Below the pieces are notes generated by a model. It ran no database searches, had not been told where the DNA came from, and saw only the letters and a list, made by a program, of their open reading frames with translations. 64,000 nt of DNA from Arenibacter algicola (GTDB lineage Bacteria; Bacteroidota; Bacteroidia; Flavobacteriales; Flavobacteriaceae): contig NZ_JPOO01000003.1 in NCBI RefSeq assembly GCF_000733925.1, forward strand, positions 2,108,001-2,172,000, written 5' to 3'. Each line of letters starts with the position of its first letter. Within the stretch, counting starts at the first letter, position 1. Shown here piece after piece: positions 26,928 through 37,165 of the stretch. A program made the position numbers and the translations under genes.

Positions 26928-28712
26928 TTATCTTATGCCGTGCATTAATTTCTTCAAGAGTGGGTTTAAAACGATTGAAATAAGTCCAACTCCCACGGGA
27001 ACCAAGGTGAAAATCAAAAAGAAGGTACCCATGGAGTATTGTTCGGAAATCCTATCGATCATCCCGCCCATAGTTCCAGCAGCCTTTTGCCCGATAGCAA
27101 TGGCCAAATACCAGATCCCGAACATAAACCCGATCATACGTGCAGGCACAAGTTTGCTTAAATAGGAAAGTCCTACCGGGGAGATACACAACTCACCCAT
27201 GGTATGTAACAAATACGCCAAAATTAAAAATATCATGCTGACAGATGCGGTCTGTGCCCCAGAAGGTATCCCCGATGCTCCAAATGACAGAACTGCGAAG
27301 CCCAATCCCAATAAAATAAGACCTATACCATATTTCATAGCGGCACTGGGATTATATTTACTTTCCCACCATCTGGAAAAAAATGGTGCCAGGGTAATAA
27401 TAAAAAATGAATTTAGAATACCAAACCAAGTGGCATCTACCTGATTACCTTCTTGGGAAAATTTATCCATAATCCTATAGATAACCAATACCCAGAGCCC
27501 AATAAAAGCAATGGCCAATACAATATTTGACAAGCCTATACGGGTGAAAGTCTTTTTTGCCAATAGTAGCAGCACCCAACTTATTATTGCCAAAGGAACT
27601 GTAGTTAACAATGCATCTACTACCTTAAATATCATGGCCGACTGACCAACGAGTTCCCTATTGGTATAATCTCTGGCAAAAATGGTCATAGACCCCAAGG
27701 ATTGCTCAAAAAAAGCAAAAAAGAAGACCGTAAAAAACCCAAAAATCGACACAGCTATAATTCGATCCCTTACCACAGGTAGGTATCTGGCTATTCTGGT
27801 AACCAACAAAACTAAAAATAACAACAAGGAAAAAAGGATTACCACATTGGTACCACTAAGATTCCCTAGGCTAAATGGCATCAAGTTGGTACCTTGTATT
27901 TTTTCAAAGGGATCGTTGAACAAATAGAGCAGTCCTCCAATGGACGATAAAACGATCAACACCTTATCGAAAAGGGTGAAGGGATTCAATTTGGTTTCTA
28001 CCTCATTGTTCCCTTGCTTTCCTTCTTTACTATCAGCTTCATTTGCGGATATGTCTGTTTCCCCTTTTTTAAGGGGTTTGGCACCAATATTCCCAAACAA
28101 ATCCTTGGCCAACCAAAATTGGAACATACCCAGCATCATAAAAATACCTGCTAACCCAAAGCCCCAGGACCAACCGAAGTTTTCGGCCAAATACCCACAA
28201 AGCATCATTCCAAAAAATGCGCCAGCGTTAACACCCATGTAGAATATAGTATAGGCACCATCCTTTTTGGATTCCTTACCGTGGTACATTTCGGAAATAA
28301 TAGAAGTAATGTTGGGCTTAAAGAACCCTGTACCAATTACCAACAGGGCAAGGCCCAAATAGAAAGCGGCGGTAGTTTCAATGGCCATAGCGGCATGGCC
28401 CAAGGTCATTATTAAACACCCAATAACCACTGCCACCCTATAACCGGTTATTTTATCTGCTATCCAGCCGCCTATAATAGGAGTTAAATACAAAAGTGAA
28501 GCATAGGTGCCTATTAAGGCCAAAGCGTGTTCCCTTGGCCATTCCCAGCCAGGATTATCACTTATAATGGGCGCCGTTAAAAACAACACCAATAAAATAC
28601 GCATCCCATAAAACGAGAAACGCTCCCACATTTCGGTAAAAAACAATACAAATAGTCCTGCTGGATGCCCAAGAACCTTGTCCTTAAATAGATTTTCAAT
28701 ATCGGTATTCAT
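26928..28712 (-). CDS. POT-family proton-coupled peptide transporter (copy 1)
   Basis: Major facilitator of the POT/PTR family importing di- and tripeptides with protons. 594 residues from the ATG at 28712 (the longer frame starts with TTG). Conserved signatures are FFTEMWERFSFYGMR near residue 30, GTGFFKPNITSII, and the late HTMGELCISPVGLSYLSKL. About 14 membrane segments, with an extra hydrophilic loop around residues 215-245. It lies next to a second POT gene and a DPP4-like peptidase. Confidence 0.93.
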   Translation of the reverse strand: MNTDIENLFKDKVLGHPAGLFVLFFTEMWERFSFYGMRILLVLFLTAPIISDNPGWEWPREHALALIGTYASLLYLTPIIGGWIADKITGYRVAVVIGCLIMTLGHAAMAIETTAAFYLGLALLVIGTGFFKPNITSIISEMYHGKESKKDGAYTIFYMGVNAGAFFGMMLCGYLAENFGWSWGFGLAGIFMMLGMFQFWLAKDLFGNIGAKPLKKGETDISANEADSKEGKQGNNEVETKLNPFTLFDKVLIVLSSIGGLLYLFNDPFEKIQGTNLMPFSLGNLSGTNVVILFSLLLFLVLLVTRIARYLPVVRDRIIAVSIFGFFTVFFFAFFEQSLGSMTIFARDYTNRELVGQSAMIFKVVDALLTTVPLAIISWVLLLLAKKTFTRIGLSNIVLAIAFIGLWVLVIYRIMDKFSQEGNQVDATWFGILNSFFIITLAPFFSRWWESKYNPSAAMKYGIGLILLGLGFAVLSFGASGIPSGAQTASVSMIFLILAYLLHTMGELCISPVGLSYLSKLVPARMIGFMFGIWYLAIAIGQKAAGTMGGMIDRISEQYSMGTFFLIFTLVPVGVGLISIVLNPLLKKLMHGIR

Positions 28713-28842
28713 ATACAACAGAATTACAAATTATTAATTTTGGGATCAACAACAACTTACTACTGTATTGAATAATAGAACAAGTTTTACAGCCTATTCA
28801 TAAAATCCAAGGGACTAATATACAAATTGCCGATTTAAGTCA

Positions 28843-30201
28843 TTATTGTGCAATTCTCTTCTCATTATCTTCGGCACCATGTGTCAAGGCCTTTAATTTT
28901 TTCAAGAAAAGTCTAATAAGCAATCCGAAAAGAATACAGAAAATGGCTATTCCTGTAAATACGCTATACTCTCCAAGATGTGAAGCGGATTCTCCCAGTA
29001 ATCCTGCAAGTTTATTTCCTAAGCCTGTTGTTGCAAAATATAGGCCCATCATTAGGGAAGCGTATTTGGCCGGTGCCAATTTGGTAACAAATGATAAAGA
29101 AACAGGAGAAAGACTCAACTCGCCCACTGTATGGAACATATAAGCCAATACCAACCAATACATGGCTGATGACCCAGAGCTTTCAAACTGGGCTGTTGCC
29201 GCAGTCATAAACAAAAATCCAGCCCCCATAATGATCAGTCCAGCGATCATTTTAAAAAGTGAGGAAGCTTCCTTTCCTTTCAATTTACGATTGGCCCAGA
29301 AGTTGGCAACCGCAGCACCAAGCACAATAATGAAAAAAGCGTTCAGGGATTGGAACCAAGAAGCGGGTACCTCCCAACCCATCAACATTCTATTGGTCTT
29401 TTCCGACGCATATATATTCATTAACCCCCCTGCTTGTTCAAACGCTCCGAAAAATACGATTACCATTAAGAAAGATAGGATCAAAACAATTACCCTGTCC
29501 TTTTCCATTTTATTAAGAGGTCTCTTCAAAGCCTCCTGATCTTCAACATTCGTAGATTTCCCGAGAAAGTCGCCCACTCCCACTAGATATTTCTGACCAA
29601 GAACAAACTGTAAAAGGCCCAACAGCATACAGATACCAGCCAATCCGAATCCATAATGCCAGCCATAGACCTCTCCTACATACCCTACAATTAAACTGGA
29701 AAGGAAAGCGCCTATATTTATACCAATATAAAATATGGTAAATCCTTTATCCCTTCTAATATCACCTTTAGGGTAAAGACCACCCACCATAGTGGAAATA
29801 TTTGGCTTTAACATGCCCACTCCGGCGATAATAAAACCAAGTCCAGTATAAAAAGCCCACATCTGTTCTATTGCCAATATACTGTGACCTATAACCAATA
29901 GCACCGCACCCACAATAACCGCTTTCTTCTGCCCAAGCATCCTATCCGCTATAATTCCTCCAGGAATAGAAGCCACATAGACCAGCATAGTATACCAACC
30001 ATAAAGTGCCAGAGCTTCCATATTGGTCCAACCCAAACCAGGATTTCTATCGGTAGTTTCGGTAATTAAATACAATACCAGAATGGCCCTCATCCCATAA
30101 TAGGAAAATCGTTCCCACATTTCAGTAAAGAATAGGATGTAAAGTCCGACCGGATGGCCGAATAATTCTTTTCGATGCACTTGTTTTGCGGTTGTTTGCA
30201 T
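28843..30201 (-). CDS. POT-family proton-coupled peptide transporter (copy 2)
   Basis: A shorter paralogue of 452 residues with the same signatures (FFTEMWERFSYYGMR, GVGMLKPNISTMVGGLY, HTVGELSLSPVSLSFV). Twelve membrane segments are expected, without the extra helices and loop of copy 1. It lies 16 bases after the S9 peptidase gene on the same strand, so peptidase and importer are probably one transcript. Confidence 0.93.
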   Translation of the reverse strand: MQTTAKQVHRKELFGHPVGLYILFFTEMWERFSYYGMRAILVLYLITETTDRNPGLGWTNMEALALYGWYTMLVYVASIPGGIIADRMLGQKKAVIVGAVLLVIGHSILAIEQMWAFYTGLGFIIAGVGMLKPNISTMVGGLYPKGDIRRDKGFTIFYIGINIGAFLSSLIVGYVGEVYGWHYGFGLAGICMLLGLLQFVLGQKYLVGVGDFLGKSTNVEDQEALKRPLNKMEKDRVIVLILSFLMVIVFFGAFEQAGGLMNIYASEKTNRMLMGWEVPASWFQSLNAFFIIVLGAAVANFWANRKLKGKEASSLFKMIAGLIIMGAGFLFMTAATAQFESSGSSAMYWLVLAYMFHTVGELSLSPVSLSFVTKLAPAKYASLMMGLYFATTGLGNKLAGLLGESASHLGEYSVFTGIAIFCILFGLLIRLFLKKLKALTHGAEDNEKRIAQ

Positions 30202-30217
30202 AAGTATGATTTATGGA

Positions 30218-32383
30218 TTATAGATTTTCTTTTATGAAATCGGTCATTTTTGTGTACAGGTGTAGGCGGGTGTTGCCTCCAAATATACTGTGATTTTTAT
30301 CAGGGTAAATCGCCCAGTCGAATTGCTTGTTGGCCTGCACGAAAGCTTCTACCATCCGCATCGTATTTTGAACATGCACATTATCATCCGCTGAACCATG
30401 AACCAATAAATACTTGCCCTTTAAAAGTTCTGGATAATTAAAAGGGGAGTTTTCATCATAACCACTTGGATTTTCATGAGGTGTACGCATAAAACGCTCC
30501 GTATAAATGGTATCATAGAACCTCCACGAGGTAACCGGTGCCACCGCAATTGCCATTTCGAAGGTATCATTCCCTTTTAACAAACAATTGGTAGACATAA
30601 ACCCTCCATAACTCCAGCCCCAAATTCCTGTCCTTGATTCGTCAATATACGACAGTTCACTTAACTTTTTGGCTGCCGCTATTTGATCTTCCACCTCATA
30701 TTTTCCTAATTCCTTATAAGTTACCTTTTTAAAATCAGCTCCTTTATACCCGGTACCCCTTCCATCTACACATACAACAATATACCCTTCATTGGCCAAC
30801 ATTTGAAACCAATAATCATTGGAATCCATCCAGCTATTCGAAACCTTTTGAGAACCTGGACCGCTATATTGGGTCATAAATAAGGGGTATTTTTTAGTAG
30901 GATCGAAATCATGTGGTTTTATCATCCACATATTCAGCTCATGACCATTAATGGCGATGGTGGAAAATTCCTTTGAGTTAATCCTATAATCCTCCAATTT
31001 AGATATTAACCCCTGGTTATTTAATATATCCTTTACTTTTTTTCCATTCAGGGCATCATGTAAGGTATATTCCGGAGGGGTGGATGCATTGGAGAACGCA
31101 TTGACAAAATAGGTAAAATCAGCACTAAAATCGGCAGTATTCTGCCCTAATTTGGTAGTCAGACGTCTTTTATTCTTTCCATTGCTACGGACACTGTAGA
31201 CATCTCGATTTATTGATCCATTTTCCGTGGATTGATAATAAATTAGATCTTCATTTTGATCATAACCATAAAATTTGGTTACCTCCCACGGACCTTTGGT
31301 AACCTGATTCATTAACTTACCTTCAACATTATACAGATAAATATGTTTAAACCCATCCTTCTCACTGGTCCAGATAAAGCTGTCATCGGCCAAAAAAGTA
31401 AGATCATCAGTAACGCTGACATAGGCATCATCCGTTTCCTCCAGTATAATACTAACGGTATTATTCCTTGCATTTACAGCATATAACCTGAGTTTGTTTT
31501 GATGTCGGTTCAAGGTCTGAACGCTAAGAAAATTGGGGTCGTTCATCCATTTAATTCTAGGGATATAATATGGATCATCCAAATCGACCTTGGTAATGTC
31601 GTATGTGTCCACATCCACAATATGGAGTGAAACTTCCGAATTGACCTCTCCTGCCTTGGGATATTTAAATTTTGTTTGTGTCTGGTAAAGATTGGCGCCG
31701 TAAACATCCATAGAAAATTCAGGAACCTTGGTTTCATCAAATCGAATGAATGCCAATTTAGAACCATCTGAATTCCACTCAAATGCCCTTACAAAGGCAA
31801 ATTCTTCCTCGTAGACCCAGTCCGTTATCCCATTGAGTATCTTATTTTTTACACCATCCAATGTAAGTTGCTTGGTATAATTGGCAGCTATATCCCAGAC
31901 AAAAATATTATTGTTATATACATAGGCCACCTTGCTGCCATCAGGAGAAAGGGAAGGTTCCTGAATTTTTAAATTTGAAACAGCGGAGATTTTTTTTGAT
32001 TTCAGGTCGTATACATAGAAATATCCCAAGGTAGATCGCCTGAAGATAGGCTCTATTGCCGTGGCCAACAATAATTTGGATTCGTCCTCACTAAACTCAT
32101 ATGAGCTAAAAAACGGGACCGAGGCGGAAGAAGAAACAATGGTTTCCAGTTTTTTTTGCGTTTTGTAATCGTACTTCTCAATAGTTGATATTCCTAGACT
32201 CCTGTCTATATTCAAAATGGTATATTGCTTCCCATTATCCATGGACTGCAATTTATCCAAGCTTTCCACTGTAAAGGTACCATCATAAATTTCGCCAATA
32301 GCAATCTGTTTGTTTTGGGCTGAGAGTATTGAAAAATTGCACAGTAATAAAACAATTATCAATAGCACGGGGAATTTTCTCAC
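30218..32383 (-). CDS. Dipeptidyl-peptidase IV-like S9 peptidase
   Basis: A 721-residue periplasmic prolyl dipeptidase. A signal peptide (about 1-22, ending LSAQN) is followed by the DPP4 beta-propeller (about 60-450) and an alpha/beta-hydrolase domain with GWSYGGFMS (nucleophile Ser), GSADDNVH (Asp) and DKNHSI (His). It releases X-Pro dipeptides that the neighbouring POT transporters can import. The start codon is GTG, chosen because it gives a complete signal peptide (RKFPVLLIIVLLL). Confidence 0.93.
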   Translation of the reverse strand: MRKFPVLLIIVLLLCNFSILSAQNKQIAIGEIYDGTFTVESLDKLQSMDNGKQYTILNIDRSLGISTIEKYDYKTQKKLETIVSSSASVPFFSSYEFSEDESKLLLATAIEPIFRRSTLGYFYVYDLKSKKISAVSNLKIQEPSLSPDGSKVAYVYNNNIFVWDIAANYTKQLTLDGVKNKILNGITDWVYEEEFAFVRAFEWNSDGSKLAFIRFDETKVPEFSMDVYGANLYQTQTKFKYPKAGEVNSEVSLHIVDVDTYDITKVDLDDPYYIPRIKWMNDPNFLSVQTLNRHQNKLRLYAVNARNNTVSIILEETDDAYVSVTDDLTFLADDSFIWTSEKDGFKHIYLYNVEGKLMNQVTKGPWEVTKFYGYDQNEDLIYYQSTENGSINRDVYSVRSNGKNKRRLTTKLGQNTADFSADFTYFVNAFSNASTPPEYTLHDALNGKKVKDILNNQGLISKLEDYRINSKEFSTIAINGHELNMWMIKPHDFDPTKKYPLFMTQYSGPGSQKVSNSWMDSNDYWFQMLANEGYIVVCVDGRGTGYKGADFKKVTYKELGKYEVEDQIAAAKKLSELSYIDESRTGIWGWSYGGFMSTNCLLKGNDTFEMAIAVAPVTSWRFYDTIYTERFMRTPHENPSGYDENSPFNYPELLKGKYLLVHGSADDNVHVQNTMRMVEAFVQANKQFDWAIYPDKNHSIFGGNTRLHLYTKMTDFIKENL

Positions 32384-32575
32384 AAATAAATAGGTTTAAT
32401 TCAATTATTATTAGTTGAAAAACACGATACAGGATTTCAGTATTTTCAAAAATTTATTCAAATCTCCAAGTTTACTAAAAAAATAACAAAAGATGACTGT
32501 TTATAATGAAAAAATAACATTTTGTAATGGATATTTATCCTTTATTGGAGCTCGAAAGTTTTGACACCTTATTAC

Positions 32576-32583
32576 TATCTTTG
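32576..32583 (+). promoter_or_regulatory. Bacteroidota -7 box of the HMG-CoA reductase gene (TATCTTTG)
   Basis: TATCTTTG matches TAnnTTTG 21 bases before the ATG at 32605. Its place downstream of the in-frame ATG at 32527 argues that the longer reading frame is not the real protein. Confidence 0.5.
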
Positions 32584-32604
32584 CCCAAAGTAACTATAAG
32601 CTCA

Positions 32605-33927
32605 ATGACCAAACCAATTGAAGGATTCTCCAAACTGTCCAAAGAGGATAAAATTAACTGGATTGCCGAACATTATACCCAAGATAGTGCGAAAAGCGTC
32701 GCTATTTTAAAACAGTATTGGAACGATGATGAAAAATTGCAGAAATTACATGACGAATTCATTGAAAACACCATCACCAATTTTTATTTACCCCTAGGAA
32801 TTGCACCCAATTTTCTCATAAACAACAAGCTCTACGCTATTCCAATGGCCATTGAAGAAAGTTCTGTGGTAGCAGCCGCCAGTAAAGCGGCAAAATTTTG
32901 GCAGTACCGTGGGGGTTTTAAGACTACCGTTCTGGGAACGGAAAAAGTAGGTCAGGTACATTTTATGTATCACGGCGATACAGAAAAACTCATCGCATTT
33001 TTTAAGCTTGTACGACCAAGATTGATCAACAGTGTTGCCCCCATTGTTAAAAACATGGAAAAACGGGGAGGGGGAATCAAGAGTATTGAATTAAGGAATA
33101 AAACATCGGATTTGGATGATTATTTCCAATTGCATTGCACTTTTGAAACCTTGGATGCCATGGGTGCCAATTTCATAAACTCCTGCCTGGAAGGGTTTGC
33201 CCATTGCCTAAAGGAGGAAGCTCAGCAATATGCAGAATTTACGGATAGTGAGAAAGATATTGAAATAGTCATGAGTATTCTTTCCAATTACATCCCCAAC
33301 TGTGTGGCAAAGGCAGAGGTTAGTTGTCCTGTTTCCGATTTAAAAGGCCACCACGGAATTTCCGCCGAGGATTTTGCAAAAAAAATGGTCCGTGCCGTTA
33401 ATATTGCTAAAGTGGAACCCTATAGGGCCGTTACCCATAACAAGGGGATCATGAATGGAATTGATGCCGTAGTTTTGGCTACAGGAAACGATTTTAGGGC
33501 TATAGAAGCAGGTGCCCATGCCTATGCATCAAAAGATGGACGCTATACCAGCCTTACGCACGCCAGTATGGACAACGGAATCTTTAAATTCTGGATAGAG
33601 ATTCCCTTGGCCCTGGGAACTGTCGGTGGCCTAACCACCTTACATCCACTGGTAAAACTCGCCTTGGAAATATTACAAAATCCTACTGCACAAGAACTAA
33701 TGCAAATTGTAGCGGTAGCAGGCCTTGCTCAAAACTTTGGTGCCGTGCGCTCCTTGGTAACCACAGGCATTCAACAAGGACATATGAAAATGCATTTATT
33801 GAATATATTGAACCAGTTAGGAGCTACGGAAGAAGAAAAAATAAGATTGGTGGACTATTTTAAAAAGCATACGGCCTCCCACAGCGCAGTAGTGGTAGCT
33901 TTTGAAGAGTTGAGAAATAAAAAATGA
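32605..33927 (+). CDS. Hydroxymethylglutaryl-CoA reductase, class II
   Basis: Makes (or oxidises) mevalonate from HMG-CoA with a nicotinamide cofactor. 440 residues from the ATG at 32605. The class II pattern is visible: catalytic Glu in AIEESSVVAAAS, HNKGIMNGIDAVVLATGNDFRA with Lys and Asp, GTVGGLTTLHP, and the C-terminal catalytic His in KKHTASHSAVV. Bacteroidota use such enzymes for isoprenoid synthesis. It overlaps the GHMP kinase gene by 4 bases (ATGA), which supports a mevalonate role. Confidence 0.95.
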   Translation: MTKPIEGFSKLSKEDKINWIAEHYTQDSAKSVAILKQYWNDDEKLQKLHDEFIENTITNFYLPLGIAPNFLINNKLYAIPMAIEESSVVAAASKAAKFWQYRGGFKTTVLGTEKVGQVHFMYHGDTEKLIAFFKLVRPRLINSVAPIVKNMEKRGGGIKSIELRNKTSDLDDYFQLHCTFETLDAMGANFINSCLEGFAHCLKEEAQQYAEFTDSEKDIEIVMSILSNYIPNCVAKAEVSCPVSDLKGHHGISAEDFAKKMVRAVNIAKVEPYRAVTHNKGIMNGIDAVVLATGNDFRAIEAGAHAYASKDGRYTSLTHASMDNGIFKFWIEIPLALGTVGGLTTLHPLVKLALEILQNPTAQELMQIVAVAGLAQNFGAVRSLVTTGIQQGHMKMHLLNILNQLGATEEEKIRLVDYFKKHTASHSAVVVAFEELRNKK

Positions 33928-34847
33928 CAAAACAATATTATAGTAACGGAAAACTATTGATTACTGGGGAATATCTGGTTTTGGATGGTGCCCAAAGTTT
34001 AGCGGTACCTACCCTTTACGGACAATCACTTTCTGTAAAAGAGACCCAGGATAAGTTGCTGACTTGGAAAAGTTTGGACGATAAAGGAAAACCCTGGTTT
34101 GAAAGTGATTATGAATTGGAGGACTTTGACCCAGTTACCAAAAACACAGTTTCCGAGGAGGCATTGGCTATTTCGGTTACCCTCAAAAAAATTCTCTTGG
34201 AAGCAAGAAAATTGAACCCTAGTTTTTTGAGCACTTCCCAAGGCTATGAAATTACCACGGCGCTGAACTTTCCAAGGGAATGGGGTTTAGGGTCATCGTC
34301 TACCTTGATCAACAACATTGCCCAATGGGCCCAAATAGATGCCTATGTGCTTCTGTGGAACGCTTTTTCGGGCAGCGGGTACGACATTGCCTGTGCTCAA
34401 AACAACTCACCTATTATTTACCAATTAAAGAACAGCAGACCAATTGTACATTCAGCATCCTTCAACCCTACATTTAAGAGCGACCTTTTCTTTGTATATC
34501 TAAATCAAAAACAAAACAGTAGGGACGGCATTGCGCAGTATCGGAACAATGAATTCAACGCCTTTTCCGCCATATCTCAAATTAATAGTATTACCCAGCG
34601 AATATTGACCTGCACGCGGCTGTCCCAATTTGATAAGCTTATTAAAAAACATGAATCAATTTTAAGCGAGATCCTAGGAACGCCCACAGTTAAAGAACGA
34701 TTGTTTCCTGACTTTAAGGGGGCAATAAAAAGTCTAGGGGCCTGGGGAGGAGATTTTATATTGGCAACGGGCAACAAGACCACTCCGGATTATTTTAAGG
34801 AAAAGGGATATGCCACAGTTATTCCTTATTCAAAAATGGTAAAATAG
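33924..34847 (+). CDS. GYDIA-family GHMP kinase, likely mevalonate pathway
   Basis: A 307-residue small-molecule kinase of the galacto-/homoserine/mevalonate/phosphomevalonate superfamily. The N terminus SNGKLLITGEYLVLDGAQSLAVP is typical of mevalonate or phosphomevalonate kinases. The ATP loop is EWGLGSSSTL (about residue 115), and the family motif GSGYDIA lies near residue 152. Translational coupling to HMG-CoA reductase indicates a role in mevalonate phosphorylation, but which step cannot be told from the sequence. Confidence 0.9.
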   Translation: MTKQYYSNGKLLITGEYLVLDGAQSLAVPTLYGQSLSVKETQDKLLTWKSLDDKGKPWFESDYELEDFDPVTKNTVSEEALAISVTLKKILLEARKLNPSFLSTSQGYEITTALNFPREWGLGSSSTLINNIAQWAQIDAYVLLWNAFSGSGYDIACAQNNSPIIYQLKNSRPIVHSASFNPTFKSDLFFVYLNQKQNSRDGIAQYRNNEFNAFSAISQINSITQRILTCTRLSQFDKLIKKHESILSEILGTPTVKERLFPDFKGAIKSLGAWGGDFILATGNKTTPDYFKEKGYATVIPYSKMVK

Positions 34848-34883
34848 CCAGACTACGTACGTAGGGATAAAACCGAAATTCCA

Positions 34884-34923
34884 AAAACAACAAAGCCTCC
34901 CGTTCGGGAGGCTTTGTTGTTTT
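34884..34923. terminator. Bidirectional terminator
   Basis: An 18-bp perfect stem (AACAAAGCCTCCC against GGGAGGCTTTGTT, extended by A and T) around the GTTC loop serves both the convergent kinase (plus) and PpiD (minus) genes. Confidence 0.93.
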
Positions 34924-34942
34924 ATAAGGAACTTACGTTCTA

Positions 34943-37060
34943 CTAATAAAATGTTGCTCTTTTATCCTCTATTGTGGACGACTCCTTTAAGGCATTGTAC
35001 ACGGCGAAGTTTACTCTGCCGGCAGCACTGGCCTGTAAATTATTGGCATAGGTACTGTAGTTATCCAATTTGGCAGCTTCTTCTTTTTTGGTGACCGTCA
35101 ACATATATACGCCACTATCTCCTTTAATTAAACCAGAGGTTGCCCCTTGCTCCATGGCAAAGGCAGTACCCACTACAAAAGCCTCCGATCCTGCACCTGG
35201 AATAATAGGTGACTTCATGGTCAAGGCAGAAGCCGTGGAAGCTATAACATTATTATCCTTAGCGAAATCTTCCATAGATTTACCTTTATTGGCTTCTATG
35301 ATTTGTGCCGCCTTTTTTTCCTTTCGTATTTTTGGAAGTACCAAAGCCGAAGCGTCTTCCACGCTCATAAGTCCTTCAGCATACTTTGCAGTCAACCTCA
35401 CAACGGCATATCCGTTGTTTATATTGAACCTTTTAACCTCGCCCAATTTGGTGTCATCGTTAAAAGCCCATTGAACAATGGCACGTTGTGCCGAAAGTCC
35501 TGGTAGGTTTTCATCCATTTCCTTAATTTTATTTACCGGCCTTACCACAAAATTACTTTCCTTGGCAGCAACGGCAAAATCCTTATCCGAGATAGTTTCC
35601 ATTTCAAATTTGGTAGCCTCGGTGAACAAAGTATTGATAGTTTCTTCGGACGGCTCTATTTCCCTAGCCAAAGTAGCTATTCTAACAATATCCTGTTTGT
35701 CATCTATCTTAACGATGTGGAATCCAAAATCTGTCTCTACCAAACCTATGGCTCCAACAGGATTACTAAATGTGAAATCGTTGAACGGTGCTACCATTAC
35801 CCCTTCCTGATTATATCCAAGGTCACCACCTTGGGGCGCAGAAGGTCCGTCTGAATTATCCCTGGCCAATTCGGCAAAAACAGTCCCAGCCCGCTTTGCC
35901 TCTGCCAACAATTCCTTAGCCTTTGCCTCAGCTTCCTCTTTGGTGCGGGTAACCTCTGGATTGGCACGTTGGGCGCCTGCATAAGAAATTAGGATATGAC
36001 TTGATTTTACTGTACCATTTGCCTTTCTATCCATCATTTTGGAAACCTTAAAGTAATCCCCATCGCGATAAGTACCGAACATACTTCCCTTTTCCAAGGT
36101 CATAAGTGTATCCGCAAATTTAGCAGGTAAATCTTTCTTTGCCTTATAAATGGTATCGTATTTAATATCCGAATTTCTATCCAAAAAGGCAATCATATCA
36201 GTTGTATTCCTGAAACCTTTAATGGTATCGTTTGCGTCTTTTTGAGCATTGTACTCAACGCGATCCTCCATAAGTTTGTTAATTTCTTCCTTTACGGCAT
36301 TCTCATCTTCCAAGGAAGGCTTTTCCTCGAAATATACGAACTCCACATCCCTTGACCTATCTTGTTTATAATCTTTCTTATGATCATTGATATAGGCCTC
36401 GATCTCTTTCTTGGTAACCGCTATGGACGAATCCGGAATAGAGGAAAAAGGCACACGCACATACTTAATATCCACTTTATCATTGGCCAATTTATAATCC
36501 AATTCCCCTTCTTTCAAGGTTGAGCCTACACCTGCTTTTATTAGGTTAAAATAGGTCTGTTCCTTTGCATTCTGAATTATAGCCTGTTCATCCTGTAACC
36601 ACAAAGCGTAACGACTTGGATTGTTAGCTTTCCAATCGGCCACAGCCTCCCTAAACTTATTTTCATCGAAAACGCCACTGGCGTTGTGAAATTCAGGGTT
36701 TTGAACATATGAAGGAATAGTTTTAATGTAGTTTATTATCTGATCCTGTTCTATATTGATACCCAACTCCTCAAATTGCTGAGCAAGAATGGTATTCCTA
36801 ACTTGTCTATCCCAAACTTGATTGACCAGTTGCATTGAAGAAGCAGTTGGACCGGCCATTCTAGAATACGCCTCCACATCCCTTCTAAATTGATCTATGG
36901 AAATTTCGTCCCCATTGATCTCCGCTACGGAAGAACCAACCTTTCCACCCCCCAAATCATTGCTGCTGAACACTCCTGAAATTACGAATGCAAACAAAGC
37001 CAAACCAATGATTAAAATTAAAACGGTAGTTCGTTTCCTTATATTCTCTAAAATTGCCAT
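34943..37060 (-). CDS. PpiD-type periplasmic peptidyl-prolyl isomerase
   Basis: A 705-residue inner-membrane-anchored foldase for outer-membrane and secreted proteins. A membrane helix (about 12-30) follows a short cytoplasmic tail; a SurA-N/PpiD chaperone region spans about 45-330, with one parvulin (rotamase) domain near 345-460 (VKSSHILIS, DNSDGPSAPQGGDLGYN, GFHIVKI) and a second helical region after it. It is the last gene of a minus-strand envelope cluster that starts at coaX. Confidence 0.92.
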   Translation of the reverse strand: MAILENIRKRTTVLILIIGLALFAFVISGVFSSNDLGGGKVGSSVAEINGDEISIDQFRRDVEAYSRMAGPTASSMQLVNQVWDRQVRNTILAQQFEELGINIEQDQIINYIKTIPSYVQNPEFHNASGVFDENKFREAVADWKANNPSRYALWLQDEQAIIQNAKEQTYFNLIKAGVGSTLKEGELDYKLANDKVDIKYVRVPFSSIPDSSIAVTKKEIEAYINDHKKDYKQDRSRDVEFVYFEEKPSLEDENAVKEEINKLMEDRVEYNAQKDANDTIKGFRNTTDMIAFLDRNSDIKYDTIYKAKKDLPAKFADTLMTLEKGSMFGTYRDGDYFKVSKMMDRKANGTVKSSHILISYAGAQRANPEVTRTKEEAEAKAKELLAEAKRAGTVFAELARDNSDGPSAPQGGDLGYNQEGVMVAPFNDFTFSNPVGAIGLVETDFGFHIVKIDDKQDIVRIATLAREIEPSEETINTLFTEATKFEMETISDKDFAVAAKESNFVVRPVNKIKEMDENLPGLSAQRAIVQWAFNDDTKLGEVKRFNINNGYAVVRLTAKYAEGLMSVEDASALVLPKIRKEKKAAQIIEANKGKSMEDFAKDNNVIASTASALTMKSPIIPGAGSEAFVVGTAFAMEQGATSGLIKGDSGVYMLTVTKKEEAAKLDNYSTYANNLQASAAGRVNFAVYNALKESSTIEDKRATFY

Positions 37061-37165
37061 TATGTAAACTGTTTAAATTTATCCCGTTACTATCGGGAGG
37101 CGAAATTACTACTTTCTTTTGAAATAATAAAAACTAAAAAAAACCAAAAAAAATCCCTCAAATGC

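Noticed and set aside
32527..32604. N-terminal extension of HMG-CoA reductase
   Set aside because: A TAnnTTTG promoter box lies inside the extension and its translation has no family similarity.
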